Shown one piece after another: positions 1 to 8,694 of a DNA stretch of 36,234 nt. The first letter of the stretch is position 1, and each line of letters opens with the position of its first letter. This DNA is from CAZHLD01 sp964533185 (GTDB lineage: Bacteria; Acidobacteriota; Terriglobia; Acidiferrales; UBA7541). The notes under the pieces are model-generated. The model searched no databases and had not been told where the DNA came from. It saw nothing but the letters and a program-made list of their open reading frames with translations. The stretch covers positions 1 through 36,234 of the forward strand of contig CAZHLD010000026.1 of the NCBI GenBank assembly GCA_964533185.1, in the 5' to 3' direction. Position numbers and translations under genes: made by a program.

Positions 1-151
1 CGCGACCGGTTTCCAATAGGCGCAGCAACCGTCGCATCCGCTCCTTGCCGCCCGGACAAAGCGCGGTGCGAATCACTTTATCGCTCATTCCCACTCCCCA
101 GTCAACCTGCGGGATGCCCACAGAGTCAACTTCATGACCGATTTCCTCTCC
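1..151 (-). pseudogene. 3' fragment of a zinc-type alcohol dehydrogenase (runs off the window)
   Basis: Reading the minus strand leftwards gives a frame with a segment VGIPQVDWGVGMSDK, then a second with CPGGKERMRRLLRLLETGR, which I recognise by eye as the late part of zinc-dependent alcohol dehydrogenases. The frame reaches the window edge. Only about 50 residues can be present before the ccsA stop codon at 171, whereas the family is about 350 residues long, so the catalytic zinc-binding part is missing. An ATG at 86-88 has a weak purine-rich sequence before it, but the resemblance continues upstream of it, so it is probably not a true start. The most likely reading is a gene remnant left by a deletion or rearrangement beside ccsA. 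A short unrelated gene starting at 88 is the alternative. Confidence 0.4.
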
Positions 152-170
152 CGGCGGCCGCGGCGTCGTT

Positions 171-1595
171 TCAGGCGTAGGCGTGCAGGCCGGGCAGCAA
201 GTACGTCACACCGAAAAACGTAAACAGCACAATGGCAAATCCCAGTATGGCAAAGTACGCGGCGCGACGGCCCCTCCAGCCGCGGGTGATGCGCATGTGC
301 AGGTAACCGGCGTACACCATCCAGGTGATGAGCGCCCAGGTCTCCTTCGGATCCCAGCTCCAGTAGGAGCCCCAGGTGCGGTTGGCCCAGTAGGCTCCCG
401 CGGCGATCATCAGCGTCAATAGCGGGAAGGCGATGCCGATGGTCTTGTAGGTGAGCCGGTCGAGCGTTTCGGCGCTGGGCAGCATGCGCTCGAGGTTTGG
501 CCGGCGCCACAGGAGCAGCAGGTACAGCAACGAAGCGAATAGCGCGCTCACCAGCCCTGTGAGCAGAAATGGGCTGGCGGCGAGGTTGGTCGCGAAAAGT
601 CCTTCGGTTTGCGGTGACGTGTAAGCGCCCTCTCCCACCCGCAGCACAAAGATCCCCAGTGCTGCGGCCTGGAGAAGCGTTGAAACAAAGAAGCCTCGGT
701 TGGCCCAGGCCAGCGCTTTTTCTTCCCGGTTCCAGATGGCCCAGGCGTAAAGCCCCAGCGGCACCAGCGCCGAAGCCAGTACCAGAAACATCAGCCAGCC
801 CACCGACGGAATCACCACCAGTAGCGGTGTCTTCTCTGCGAAGAAGATCTCCTGGCGGTTGGCCGGATCCCAGGCCACCACGCGCAGTCCGCCGGAGGGA
901 TCAAAGCGCGTCGCGATGCCCGCGTAGATGGTCGCCATCAGCCCGCTGGTTGCGGCAAGGAACGTTTCCGTGCGCACCCGATCCTGGATCAGGAACATCA
1001 TCGCCAGGCCGAAGCTCAGCGCGCAGGCGGCATAGGCCAGCATGGCCAGGGAGACGTGGATGTGTAGCCAGGTGGACTGCAGCGCCGGCACCAGCGGTCG
1101 GACCGAAGCCGGCATCAACTGCATCAACAAGACACTGAGCGTTGCCAGTGGCAGCGTGATCGTTCCGATCATGCGCACGTGATAGCGCCACTCAACGAAC
1201 AGCGTCAGGGCCGCCAGCGTCCATACAAAGCTCAAGAGCATTTCGTAGATGCTGGAAAAGGGCGGATGCCCGGCCGTGTACCAGCGGTGCCCGGCGGCCA
1301 GCGTAGTCAGGAGAAAGGCGATCACCGTTGCCGCCGTGGCAAAGCGCCCATCTCGCTCCGCCCCGGTCACTCCAAACCCGATATAAAGTACGGCCGCCCC
1401 GCCGTAGAAAATCAACGCGGCGTAGAGAAGGTTCTCCTCCGTGAACAGCACGCCGCTCTTCACCGCCGCAAGAAATGCGGTGAAGAGCAGGAATGCGACT
1501 CCCACCCCGACCAGAACCAGCAGCCAGCGACCGGTCCCCGGGTAAAGCTGTTCGGCCCGGCTTTCGATTCGGCTCTGCGCCATCGCTCGCGCCAT
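171..1595 (-). CDS. ccsA: cytochrome c biogenesis protein CcsA/ResC (heme-handling membrane protein)
   Basis: The 474-residue product is a multi-pass membrane protein carrying the tryptophan-rich WWD signature near its C-terminus (WGSYWSWDPKETW), which defines the CcsA/CcmC/CcmF heme-handling family. In System II cytochrome c maturation CcsA works with ResB to move heme across the membrane and attach it to CxxCH motifs of exported apocytochromes. Many hydrophobic segments span the whole length. The ATG at 1593-1595 lies 3 nt after the resB stop codon, and a GAGG-type ribosome site lies in the end of resB, so the two genes are almost certainly co-transcribed and translationally linked. The numerous c-type cytochromes encoded on the opposite strand are its likely clients. 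The start could also be the in-frame ATG four codons later. Confidence 0.93.
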   Translation of the reverse strand: MARAMAQSRIESRAEQLYPGTGRWLLVLVGVGVAFLLFTAFLAAVKSGVLFTEENLLYAALIFYGGAAVLYIGFGVTGAERDGRFATAATVIAFLLTTLAAGHRWYTAGHPPFSSIYEMLLSFVWTLAALTLFVEWRYHVRMIGTITLPLATLSVLLMQLMPASVRPLVPALQSTWLHIHVSLAMLAYAACALSFGLAMMFLIQDRVRTETFLAATSGLMATIYAGIATRFDPSGGLRVVAWDPANRQEIFFAEKTPLLVVIPSVGWLMFLVLASALVPLGLYAWAIWNREEKALAWANRGFFVSTLLQAAALGIFVLRVGEGAYTSPQTEGLFATNLAASPFLLTGLVSALFASLLYLLLLWRRPNLERMLPSAETLDRLTYKTIGIAFPLLTLMIAAGAYWANRTWGSYWSWDPKETWALITWMVYAGYLHMRITRGWRGRRAAYFAILGFAIVLFTFFGVTYLLPGLHAYA

Positions 1596-1598
1596 CGG

Positions 1599-3110
1599 CT
1601 ATGTCCTCACCTTTTCCCCGGCCTCAGCACCGATCAGCCCTTCGGTACTCGGCTTCACCGGCGCCACTTCACGGAACCAGGCCATCCGCGCCTCGGCCTT
1701 GCGGCTCAGTTTGCGCTCGATTTCTGTCACCAGCCGGGCAAAGCGATCTTCGAACTCGCTGCGGTTCTTGCTCGCTGATGCTCCCACCCACAGCACCAGC
1801 CGACCGCGGCCATCGGCCACCGGCACGGCCCACACCCGCACGTGCACAAAATAGAACGCTGCGGCCAGCCCGATCCCCATCAGGATGATTCCCGCCCAGA
1901 CGGCCCATTGACCGGGCTCGTAGGAGACCTGCAGGCCGGTGAAATAGCCCATCCTCAAATCACGGAACTCAAACGTATAAGCCGAGCCGTCGGGATCAGC
2001 CAGCGCCGGATAGTTCGGAAAGAGCCACGCCTTTGACGTGGCTAACGGGCCGCTGGCGCTTGCGGTTTGCACTTGGAGTTGTATAGCCGGGTTGTTGGGC
2101 TGGTTCGAGCGTGTGCCGACCAGTGTGCCGTTGATGTAGAAGTCCGGATAGAAGGCGGCCAGCGTCACGGAATGAGAATTGTCCAGCGGCAGCGTCTCGC
2201 CTAGGCGCAGGACGATGTTCTTCGTCTGGGTCGGATTCGACTTCAACGCCACACGCAGCTCGACGGCCGCGACCTCGCCGGTTGAGCCGTAGCCGGATTG
2301 GAAGAAGCGGAGGCCGCCGTACACCAGTGGGTCGTTGACGGCGATTTCCTTGCGAAGCACCTCGCGGTTGCCCTCGAGCACCGCCAGTCGCGACCACCAG
2401 CGCCGCGGCGTGCCATCGGGATAGTTTTCCTGGCCCGCGGCATCGCAGCGGATCGTGAAGGGCAGCGACTTGCGCGCGCCCTTGCGCAGCTCGATCTGGC
2501 TGGCCTGTTCGTTCTCGGTCAGCGCGAGATAGCCGCGATAGCCCCAGATCGCGTCCACCAGCGCGCCGCCGAAAATCAGCAGCAGGCTCGCGTGCACGAC
2601 GTACGCGGCCAGCCGCGAAAAACGGTTGCGCTCAGCAAACAGCGAGACGCTTTCCTTGCCCTCCACGCGCCGCGGGCGGAATCCCATTTGCCGGAAGGCA
2701 TTCTCGGCTGCATGCAGGCCGGCGTCCGCACTGGGAATCGGGATCTCTCGCTGCAAGGGAAGGCTGCTCAGGAAATGGCGTTCGGGGCGACGGTACGGCC
2801 GTCGGACGTAGCTCCACGCCGCCGGGAACCGTTCAATCGAGGTCAAAACCAGGTTCACCGAGAGCAGCAGCAGCAGCGCCGCGAACCACCAGGAGTGAAA
2901 CACGTCGGTGAGCCCAAGCCGCTCCAGCCAACGCAAAGTTTCCGCCGAATAGGCTGCGGTAAGTTTTTCTGGCTCGGTCTGAGGACGCTGCAGGATGAGC
3001 GTGCCCGCCGCCGAGGCAATCCCAACCAGAATCAGCAGGACGATTCCGGTCCGCACGGAGAAGAGCCATCGCGTACTGCGAATACAGGGAAACCACAAAC
3101 GTAAGGGCAT
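1599..3110 (-). CDS. resB: cytochrome c biogenesis protein ResB (Ccs1)
   Basis: The product is about 503 residues. It opens with a positively charged stretch and a membrane segment (SVRTGIVLLILVGIASAAG), has two further early membrane segments and a large periplasmic portion, and ends with another membrane segment near residues 405-430 followed by a cytoplasmic tail. This is the ResB/Ccs1 layout. ResB partners with CcsA as the System II heme lyase. I chose the ATG at 3108-3110 because the family usually begins just before the first membrane segment; a TTG at 3159-3161 would add 17 residues with no family character. It is the first gene of the resB-ccsA operon and is transcribed away from the receiver gene at 3442, leaving about 330 bp of shared upstream DNA. 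Confidence 0.92.
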   Translation of the reverse strand: MPLRLWFPCIRSTRWLFSVRTGIVLLILVGIASAAGTLILQRPQTEPEKLTAAYSAETLRWLERLGLTDVFHSWWFAALLLLLSVNLVLTSIERFPAAWSYVRRPYRRPERHFLSSLPLQREIPIPSADAGLHAAENAFRQMGFRPRRVEGKESVSLFAERNRFSRLAAYVVHASLLLIFGGALVDAIWGYRGYLALTENEQASQIELRKGARKSLPFTIRCDAAGQENYPDGTPRRWWSRLAVLEGNREVLRKEIAVNDPLVYGGLRFFQSGYGSTGEVAAVELRVALKSNPTQTKNIVLRLGETLPLDNSHSVTLAAFYPDFYINGTLVGTRSNQPNNPAIQLQVQTASASGPLATSKAWLFPNYPALADPDGSAYTFEFRDLRMGYFTGLQVSYEPGQWAVWAGIILMGIGLAAAFYFVHVRVWAVPVADGRGRLVLWVGASASKNRSEFEDRFARLVTEIERKLSRKAEARMAWFREVAPVKPSTEGLIGAEAGEKVRT

Positions 3111-3441
3111 CTCGGGCAGTCCCCAGGTCGTGCGCAGCCCTAGACGCACGTTCAAGACCAACTGTTGAATTCTTCACAAGCTCTTTTTCTTCAGCTTGTT
3201 GCACTCTTCCGAAAGCGCATGATCCTTACCGGTTTGGGCCATATCGCGCAGACCCCGGTTCCCCTGGGCCGAATTTCCCGCATCTGCGTCAGCTAGGCGA
3301 AGCACTACCTCCGGCTTGGCGTTCGACAACCACAACAATTGGCGAGCCTTAAGTGACCCCCATGAACCAGCAACGGTTCGGCGCGGCGGTTGCTTTGTCT
3401 CATGGTTGGGGCTGAGCTTAGCCCCGACAAGCAGGAAGGCA
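3111..3441. promoter_or_regulatory. divergent upstream region of resB and the receiver gene, with an inverted repeat
   Basis: This gap separates resB (minus) from the receiver gene (plus), so it should hold both promoters. A perfect inverted repeat lies at 3176-3199: ACAAGCT (3176-3182) and AGCTTGT (3193-3199) around a 10-nt pyrimidine-rich spacer. It could be an operator or a hairpin in the resB leader. I see no convincing -35/-10 or -24/-12 pair. A minus-strand open frame runs through the region but has no family resemblance. Confidence 0.35.
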
Positions 3442-3831
3442 ATGACAGGCCCAACCATTCTCCTGGTCGAAGACAACCGGCTCCTGCGCTGGTGGATGAC
3501 TTGCAGCCTTCAGTATGAAGGTTGGATGGTCTCCGCGCCGCAATCACCCGACGAGGCCATCGCCCTCGCCGGCGCGAAGTCCTTTGATGTGGTCATCACC
3601 GATTGGCGGCTACCCGAAGGGCACTTTGGCTGCGAAATCCTGGCACGGGTTCGCGAGAAGTCTCCCCGGACGCTGGCCATCCTGATTTCTGCCGAGTCGG
3701 GCGGTGAGTTCACCGATCAGGCGCGCGCTTGCGGCTTTGACCTCGTGATCGAAAAGCCTTTCCCTGTGGCCGAGATTGTCGGAGCGGTCCATCACCTGAC
3801 CGGGCGGCTCCCGGCAAAGGCGGTGTGCTGA
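3442..3831 (+). CDS. single-domain response regulator (receiver only)
   Basis: A 129-residue stand-alone receiver domain. The expected residues are visible: an acidic pair at E10-D11, the phosphoacceptor D54 in VVITDWRLPEG, S83 at the Thr/Ser switch position (LISAES), and K105 in the EKPF motif. There is no output domain, so it probably passes phosphate or acts through protein contact in the manner of CheY or Spo0F. The start is the ATG at 3442, preceded by a good AGGAAGG ribosome site at 3433-3439; an open frame extends 42 codons upstream but without domain character. The stop overlaps the next start, so this protein and the following degenerate receiver are probably made together. No cognate kinase is adjacent; the nearest is at 11994. 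Confidence 0.85.
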   Translation: MTGPTILLVEDNRLLRWWMTCSLQYEGWMVSAPQSPDEAIALAGAKSFDVVITDWRLPEGHFGCEILARVREKSPRTLAILISAESGGEFTDQARACGFDLVIEKPFPVAEIVGAVHHLTGRLPAKAVC

Positions 3832-4232
3832 TGTCTCTTCCTCGTGCCCGCGTTGTGGTCTGGGGGGACCCCGAAAATGGGTTGGAAGTGCTGCGCCAGA
3901 AACTGAGCGATCTGGGGCTCGAGGTCCACCCGGTTGCTTCGGCCGAGGACGCTCGTGCAGCAATCCATTCCGAAACCGCGGACCTCGTAGTGAGCTGGCT
4001 GGGCGGTGGTTTCGTGGAGCCGCTGGAGCTGCTCACTTGGCTGCAAGCCCGGCCGGCGGCCCCACCTGTGCTGATAGTGACCGCCTGGCCGGAAGTGGAC
4101 CTGTATCTTGAGGCCATGCGGCGCGGCGCGTTCGATTGCGTCGGCCTGCCGCTGGATTCTCACGAGCTGGCTCGGATTGTCACGCGCGCGCTGGAGTCCC
4201 GCTGCGCTCGCTCCGTCGCCGAAGGAGGATGA
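3831..4232 (+). CDS. degenerate receiver-like protein (pseudo-receiver)
   Basis: A 133-residue protein with the receiver fold pattern (alternating hydrophobic strands, LIVTAW for the fourth strand) but without the phosphorylation chemistry. The phosphoacceptor position is S55 in DLVVSWLGGG, the conserved lysine before proline is L106 in VGLPL, and only one acidic residue (D13) remains in the pocket. The switch threonine T84 is kept. It should therefore not be phosphorylated in the normal way and may act as a constitutive or partner-binding module. Its ATG at 3831 overlaps the TGA of the preceding true receiver (TGATG), implying translational coupling and a stoichiometric pair. A GTG at 3825 is an alternative start. 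It ends overlapping the zinc-ribbon gene's ribosome site. Confidence 0.75.
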   Translation: MSLPRARVVVWGDPENGLEVLRQKLSDLGLEVHPVASAEDARAAIHSETADLVVSWLGGGFVEPLELLTWLQARPAAPPVLIVTAWPEVDLYLEAMRRGAFDCVGLPLDSHELARIVTRALESRCARSVAEGG

Positions 4233-4234
4233 AC

Positions 4235-4432
4235 ATGATTGCAAACTGCCCGATCTGCGGTCGGCCTCTATCACCTGTGGAGACGGTACTCGCCGAGCAT
4301 GATGCAGGCTATCAGTGCCGCCACTGCTGGAACCCCATGCATGCGGCCGGACCGGTGAAGGCTCGGGCTGCGGCCTGGCACCGGAAGAAATCGCATGTCG
4401 CCGTTGCCCGGCGCCGCCTGGGCCGTCACTGA
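4235..4432 (+). CDS. small zinc-ribbon protein
   Basis: A basic protein of about 65 residues with two CxxC knuckles (CPIC near the N-terminus and CRHC about 20 residues later), the standard arrangement for a single zinc ribbon. The C-terminal third is rich in Arg, Lys and His and could bind nucleic acid. The start at ATG 4235 sits 6 nt after AGGAGG (4223-4228); an upstream ATG at 4229 overlaps that site and is less likely. The gene follows the pseudo-receiver with the ribosome site inside its 3' end, so it belongs to the same operon. No specific function can be assigned. Confidence 0.6.
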   Translation: MIANCPICGRPLSPVETVLAEHDAGYQCRHCWNPMHAAGPVKARAAAWHRKKSHVAVARRRLGRH

Positions 4433-4465
4433 GCCGCGCGCCGCGACAATAACTGGGAGGAAGCC

Positions 4466-4915
4466 ATGTCTTTACTCGACTCCTATCTATACGAAGCTCA
4501 GGTGGAATGGACCGGACGCCGCGCGGGGCGGGTGACCGTCGAGGGTCTCCCGGAGATTACGATCTCCGCACCGCCGGAGTTCGCCGGCGACCCAGGTGTC
4601 TGGACACCGGAGCACCTGCTCGTAGCAGCCACGGCGAGCTGTTTGATGACGACCTATCTTGCGATCGCCGAGCTCTCGCGGCTACCTGTGGCTTCTTTCG
4701 AATGCCGAGCCACGGCGCGGCTGGAAAAAATCCCCGGCGAGGGGTATCGTTTCACCGAAATCACGCTGGCGCCGGAGATCGGAATTGCCGCCGATGACGC
4801 GGAGAAAGCCCGCAAGGTCCTGTCCAAGGCGGAGCAGAGCTGCTTCATCAGCCGGTCGCTTCGCGCCACAGTGCAGGTGGAACCGCGCTTTGTGGTCGCT
4901 GCCCAGGTTGCGTAG
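4466..4915 (+). CDS. OsmC/Ohr-family protein (thiol peroxidase-like)
   Basis: The 149-residue product fits the OsmC family in length and pattern: an N-terminal beta-rich part, the helix motif with the first redox cysteine (AATASCLMTTYL, C59), and the second cysteine in AEQSCFIS (C126). Family members reduce organic hydroperoxides through these two cysteines, usually with lipoylated or dithiol reductants, in the cytoplasm. The start has a strong GGGAGGA ribosome site. It follows the receiver/zinc-ribbon genes by 33 nt and precedes the cytochrome genes, so it may be part of the same transcript. The exact substrate within the family (OsmC, Ohr or YhfA type) cannot be read from the sequence. Confidence 0.85.
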   Translation: MSLLDSYLYEAQVEWTGRRAGRVTVEGLPEITISAPPEFAGDPGVWTPEHLLVAATASCLMTTYLAIAELSRLPVASFECRATARLEKIPGEGYRFTEITLAPEIGIAADDAEKARKVLSKAEQSCFISRSLRATVQVEPRFVVAAQVA

Positions 4916-4999
4916 TCCCCGAAACTTTCCCACTCGCCTGGTCGAGGCCAATCTCCTCTGGGGCCCGGCGAATCACTCCATTCGAAGGGCGCTGACGAG

Positions 5000-6448
5000 A
5001 TGACCATCGGCAGTCGCATTGATTCCTGGCTCCGGCCTGCCTTCTACCTCGGACATAATCCCATCACCTTGCTGGGCGCAGTGCTGACCACGAGTTCTGC
5101 CCTCACCCTGCTTTCCTTCTGGGTTTTCGAGGTGGTCAAGGGCGGGCCCATCCACCCCTATGCCGGGATCGTTTTCTTCCTTATTCTGCCCGGAGTGTTT
5201 GTGACCGGGCTGATCCTGATGCCGATCGGGACGTTTTGGCGCCGGCGGAAGCTGTACGCCCGTGGTGAGCTGCCCACGGTCTATCCCCAGATTGATTTCC
5301 GAAAGCCGCTTCTGCGCCGCGCTTTCTCCTGGGTGGTGGCACTGACCTTCTTGAATGCGGCCATTCTGGGCACGGCCTCTTACCGCGGGGTGGAGCACAT
5401 GGACTCGGTCCAGTTCTGCGGACAAACCTGCCACACGGTGATGCAGCCCGAGTACACCGCCTACCAGAATTCGCCGCACGGGCGGGTGGCCTGTGTCGAT
5501 TGTCACATCGGCCCCGGTGCAGGCTGGTTTGTGCGCTCCAAGCTCTCGGGAGTCCGGCAAGTTTTCGCGGTCACATTCAAAACCTATTCCCATCCCATTC
5601 CTTCGCCGGTGCGCGAGCTTCGGCCTGCCCGCGAAACCTGCGAACAGTGCCATTGGCCGCAGAAGTTCACCGGCGACAAATTTCTGGTGCGAACGAAGTA
5701 CTCGGATGACGAGAAGAACACCCCGCTGACCACCGTGCTGGTGCTCAAGATTGGCGGTCACAGTGGACAGGGCGGCGTGGGCATCCACGGCCGGCACCTG
5801 GATACTACCGAACGCATCCGCTACATCTCTACTGACGGCCGCCGTCAGGTGATCCCCTGGGTGAGCTACTCGGACGATTCAGGAAAGACTGTGGAGTACG
5901 TCACCGGCGATGCCAAGCCCTCGCGCGAAGAACTGGACCGCGGCGAGCACCGCACCATGGATTGCATGGATTGTCACAACCGGCCGACGCACGCCTTTCA
6001 ATTGCCCGAGCGCGCCGTGGATCGTGCTCTGAACGAGGGCCGCATCAGCCCGCAGCTCCCGTTCATCAAGAAAAAGGCCGTCGAGCTGTTGCGCGTGGAT
6101 TTTCCGGATCGCGACACCGCGCGGCAAAGGATCGCAGCCGGGCTGACTGACTTCTACCGGACGAACTATCCTCAAGTCTTCAGCCAGCACCGCGCCTTGG
6201 TCGAGACGGCCGCCGGGCAGGTGGCGGCGATCTACCTGCGCAACATCTTTCCTGAGATGAAGGTGACCTGGGGGACCTACCCGAACAACATCGGTCACGA
6301 GGATTTTCTGGGTTGCTTCCGCTGCCACGACGGCAATCATACGAGTGCAGACGGCCGCGTCATCACTCAGGACTGCTCGGCTTGCCACACGTTGCTGGCG
6401 GTGGAAGACCCGAAGCCGAAAATCCTCACTGACCTGGGGATCAAATAG
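5000..6448 (+). CDS. NapC/NirT-like membrane-anchored multiheme cytochrome c
   Basis: A 482-residue protein. Two hydrophobic segments near the N-terminus (about 22-47 and 50-78) and a third at about 108-124 anchor it, and the remainder is periplasmic. Heme attachment motifs in order are one CxxxCH (CGQTCH) and five CxxCH (CVDCH, CEQCH, CMDCH, CFRCH, CSACH), giving six potential hemes. NapC/NirT-family proteins take electrons from membrane quinol and deliver them to periplasmic reductases. Histidines between the motifs (for example SPHGR, HSGQGG, GIHGRH) are candidate distal ligands. The gene ends 35 nt before the 13-heme cytochrome gene, which makes an electron-transfer pair plausible. The family assignment rests on the topology and heme pattern rather than on a close match. 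Confidence 0.85.
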   Translation: MTIGSRIDSWLRPAFYLGHNPITLLGAVLTTSSALTLLSFWVFEVVKGGPIHPYAGIVFFLILPGVFVTGLILMPIGTFWRRRKLYARGELPTVYPQIDFRKPLLRRAFSWVVALTFLNAAILGTASYRGVEHMDSVQFCGQTCHTVMQPEYTAYQNSPHGRVACVDCHIGPGAGWFVRSKLSGVRQVFAVTFKTYSHPIPSPVRELRPARETCEQCHWPQKFTGDKFLVRTKYSDDEKNTPLTTVLVLKIGGHSGQGGVGIHGRHLDTTERIRYISTDGRRQVIPWVSYSDDSGKTVEYVTGDAKPSREELDRGEHRTMDCMDCHNRPTHAFQLPERAVDRALNEGRISPQLPFIKKKAVELLRVDFPDRDTARQRIAAGLTDFYRTNYPQVFSQHRALVETAAGQVAAIYLRNIFPEMKVTWGTYPNNIGHEDFLGCFRCHDGNHTSADGRVITQDCSACHTLLAVEDPKPKILTDLGIK

Positions 6449-6483
6449 CTGTGCGCGACCGTCCGTGGCCGGGCGGACTAGGG

Positions 6484-8694
6484 ATGAAAAAGAACTTGCT
6501 CATTGGGTCGTACGGACTCCTGGTGGCGCTCGCCCAGTTCAGTCTACCGGCGGCCACAGCGGCCCTTCCGCAAGCCTCGAAGAAATCGGCGACGGCCAAG
6601 AACGAAGAATGCCTGGCCTGCCACGGCCAGCAGGGCATGCAGGACGAGAAGCGTCGCAGCATCTTCGTGGATGCAGCGAAACAGGCGGGCAGCGTCCACG
6701 GCGGCCTGAGCTGTTCGGCGTGTCACGCGGGAGTCAAAGAATACCCACATCCGAAGCCGATGCCACGGGTGAATTGCGCAAGCTGCCATGCGGAGGCGCC
6801 CGCGCAGGTGGCACAGAGCATCCACTCCGCGCTCGGGGCGCAGGCTTGTGCGAGTTGCCACGGCAGCGCGCATCAGATACAGCGTGCCGCGCAGATCACG
6901 CCGCAGCAATGCGCCGCCTGCCATGCGGAGCAAGTCAGCGACTATCAGGCTAGTGTTCACGCCCGGGCGCGGAAGCGGGGCGATTCCTATGGCGCCACGT
7001 GCCAGTCCTGCCATGGGCCCACGCACCGGATTCGAGCCGCGGTCGACCCGGCTTCACTGGTCACCAGGAAGAATCTGGCCGATACCTGCGGCTCTTGTCA
7101 CACCAATCCGGATTTCCTGGCCCGGCACAATATTCCGTTTGCGCGGCCGGTGGAGGCCTACCGATTGAGCGTCCACGGGCGCGCCGTGGCTGCCGGCAAT
7201 CAGACGGCTCCTTCCTGTTCCGACTGCCACTCGAGTCACGCCATCGTGCCGGGGCGCGACCCGCGCTCCAAGATCAACCACTGGAATGTTCCGGAGACGT
7301 GCGGGGCCTGTCATACCGACATCAAGAACACCTATCTGGCCAGTGTCCACGGACAGGCAGTGAAACGCGGGGCGCGAGACGCGCCGGTCTGCACCGATTG
7401 CCACGGAGAGCACTCGATTCTGGCGCCCTCGGAGCCGCAATCCCTGGTCAATCCGGCGCGCGTCTCCAGCGTCACCTGCGGGCGCTGCCATGCCGACGAA
7501 CGCCTGGAGCAGCGCTACAACCTGCCGGGCGACCGTGTGCCATCTTTTGCCAACAGCTACCACGGCCTGGCCATGCGCGCGGGGTCACAGACGGTGGCCA
7601 ACTGCGCCTCCTGTCACGGCGTGCACAACATTCTTCCCTCGAGCGACCCACGCTCGACCGTGAACCGCGCCAACCTGGCCCGCACGTGCGGCACCTGCCA
7701 CCCGGGCGCAGGCGAGCGGTTCACCATCGGGCCGGTGCACGTGGCTCCGGCAACGGCCAGCGAGCATCCCACGGTGCGCTGGATTCGGTGGGCCTACTAT
7801 CTGCTCATCCCACTGACGATTGCGTTCATGCTCCTGCACAACGCCTTGGACTACTTCGCCAAGCTCATCCGTCATGGTCCACGCGTCGATTCGGGCGAGC
7901 AGGTGCCGCGGATGAACCTGCACTTCCGCATCGCCCACTGGCTGGCGGTCGTTAGCTTCCCGGTGCTGGTGCTCACCGGCTTTGCGCTGAAGTTCCCGGA
8001 GTCGTGGTGGGCGGCGCCGCTGCTGCACTGGGAAAGCCAGTTTGCCTTCCGAGGCTGGGTGCACCGCATTGCCGGCGTGGTCTTGATCGCATCGATTCTC
8101 TACCACGTCGTGCACCTGGGGATTTCCCGGCGCGACTGCAGCATCCTGAGATACATGCGGCCCGGCGTGCAAGACGTCTGGGAGCTGTGGGGCGTGGTCT
8201 GCTACAACCTGGGGCTGGCCACCGCCCGGCCGCAGTTTGGCAAGTTCAATTACGCGGAAAAAATTGAATACCTGGCCTTCATCTGGGGAACGGTCATCAT
8301 GGCCGTCTCCGGCCTGCTGCTCTGGTTCAACAACTTCACGCTGCAATACTTCCCGAAGTGGGTGAGTGATGCAGCGACCGCGATCCACTTCTACGAAGCC
8401 ATTCTGGCCACGCTTTCAATCCTCATCTGGCATTTCTACATGGTGATCTTCGATCCCGACGTCTATCCGATGGATCGCGCCTGGCTGACCGGCAAGGCTT
8501 CGGCCGACCACCTCAAGCACACCCGGCCCGCCTATTACCTCGAGCTGGTCCGCAGCGAGCCCAGGATGGACGACAACCCGCAGACCGAAAGTTCCCCAGA
8601 CCCAGCAAAAGTTCCTACTGCAAATCAGGCAGCTCGCCCTGCCGCGCCAGCAGAAGATGTGCCGCCGCCGGCAGATCCATCAAAGACTCGCTAA
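6484..8694 (+). CDS. 13-heme cytochrome c fused to a b-type cytochrome membrane domain
   Basis: A 736-residue product. An N-terminal signal-like segment (residues about 1-25) is followed by a periplasmic part with 13 CxxCH motifs, spaced roughly every 20-45 residues between residues 38 and 410. The C-terminal part has a membrane segment near residue 435, then several histidine-containing membrane helices (for example FRIAHWLAVVSFPVLVLTGF, VHRIAGVVLIASILYHVVHL, IWHFYMVIF), resembling cytochrome b561/formate-dehydrogenase-gamma type domains that bind heme b and exchange electrons with quinones. The tail is proline-rich and cytoplasmic. It should be a self-contained quinone-to-periplasm (or reverse) conduit. 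The chosen ATG precedes the signal segment; an upstream GTG at 6451 would add 11 residues. It directly follows the NapC-like gene. Confidence 0.88.
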   Translation: MKKNLLIGSYGLLVALAQFSLPAATAALPQASKKSATAKNEECLACHGQQGMQDEKRRSIFVDAAKQAGSVHGGLSCSACHAGVKEYPHPKPMPRVNCASCHAEAPAQVAQSIHSALGAQACASCHGSAHQIQRAAQITPQQCAACHAEQVSDYQASVHARARKRGDSYGATCQSCHGPTHRIRAAVDPASLVTRKNLADTCGSCHTNPDFLARHNIPFARPVEAYRLSVHGRAVAAGNQTAPSCSDCHSSHAIVPGRDPRSKINHWNVPETCGACHTDIKNTYLASVHGQAVKRGARDAPVCTDCHGEHSILAPSEPQSLVNPARVSSVTCGRCHADERLEQRYNLPGDRVPSFANSYHGLAMRAGSQTVANCASCHGVHNILPSSDPRSTVNRANLARTCGTCHPGAGERFTIGPVHVAPATASEHPTVRWIRWAYYLLIPLTIAFMLLHNALDYFAKLIRHGPRVDSGEQVPRMNLHFRIAHWLAVVSFPVLVLTGFALKFPESWWAAPLLHWESQFAFRGWVHRIAGVVLIASILYHVVHLGISRRDCSILRYMRPGVQDVWELWGVVCYNLGLATARPQFGKFNYAEKIEYLAFIWGTVIMAVSGLLLWFNNFTLQYFPKWVSDAATAIHFYEAILATLSILIWHFYMVIFDPDVYPMDRAWLTGKASADHLKHTRPAYYLELVRSEPRMDDNPQTESSPDPAKVPTANQAARPAAPAEDVPPPADPSKTR

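Noticed and set aside
3174..3476. Minus-strand frame upstream of resB with a charged C-terminal part
   Set aside because: No ribosome site, no family resemblance, and it overlaps the well-supported receiver gene's start.
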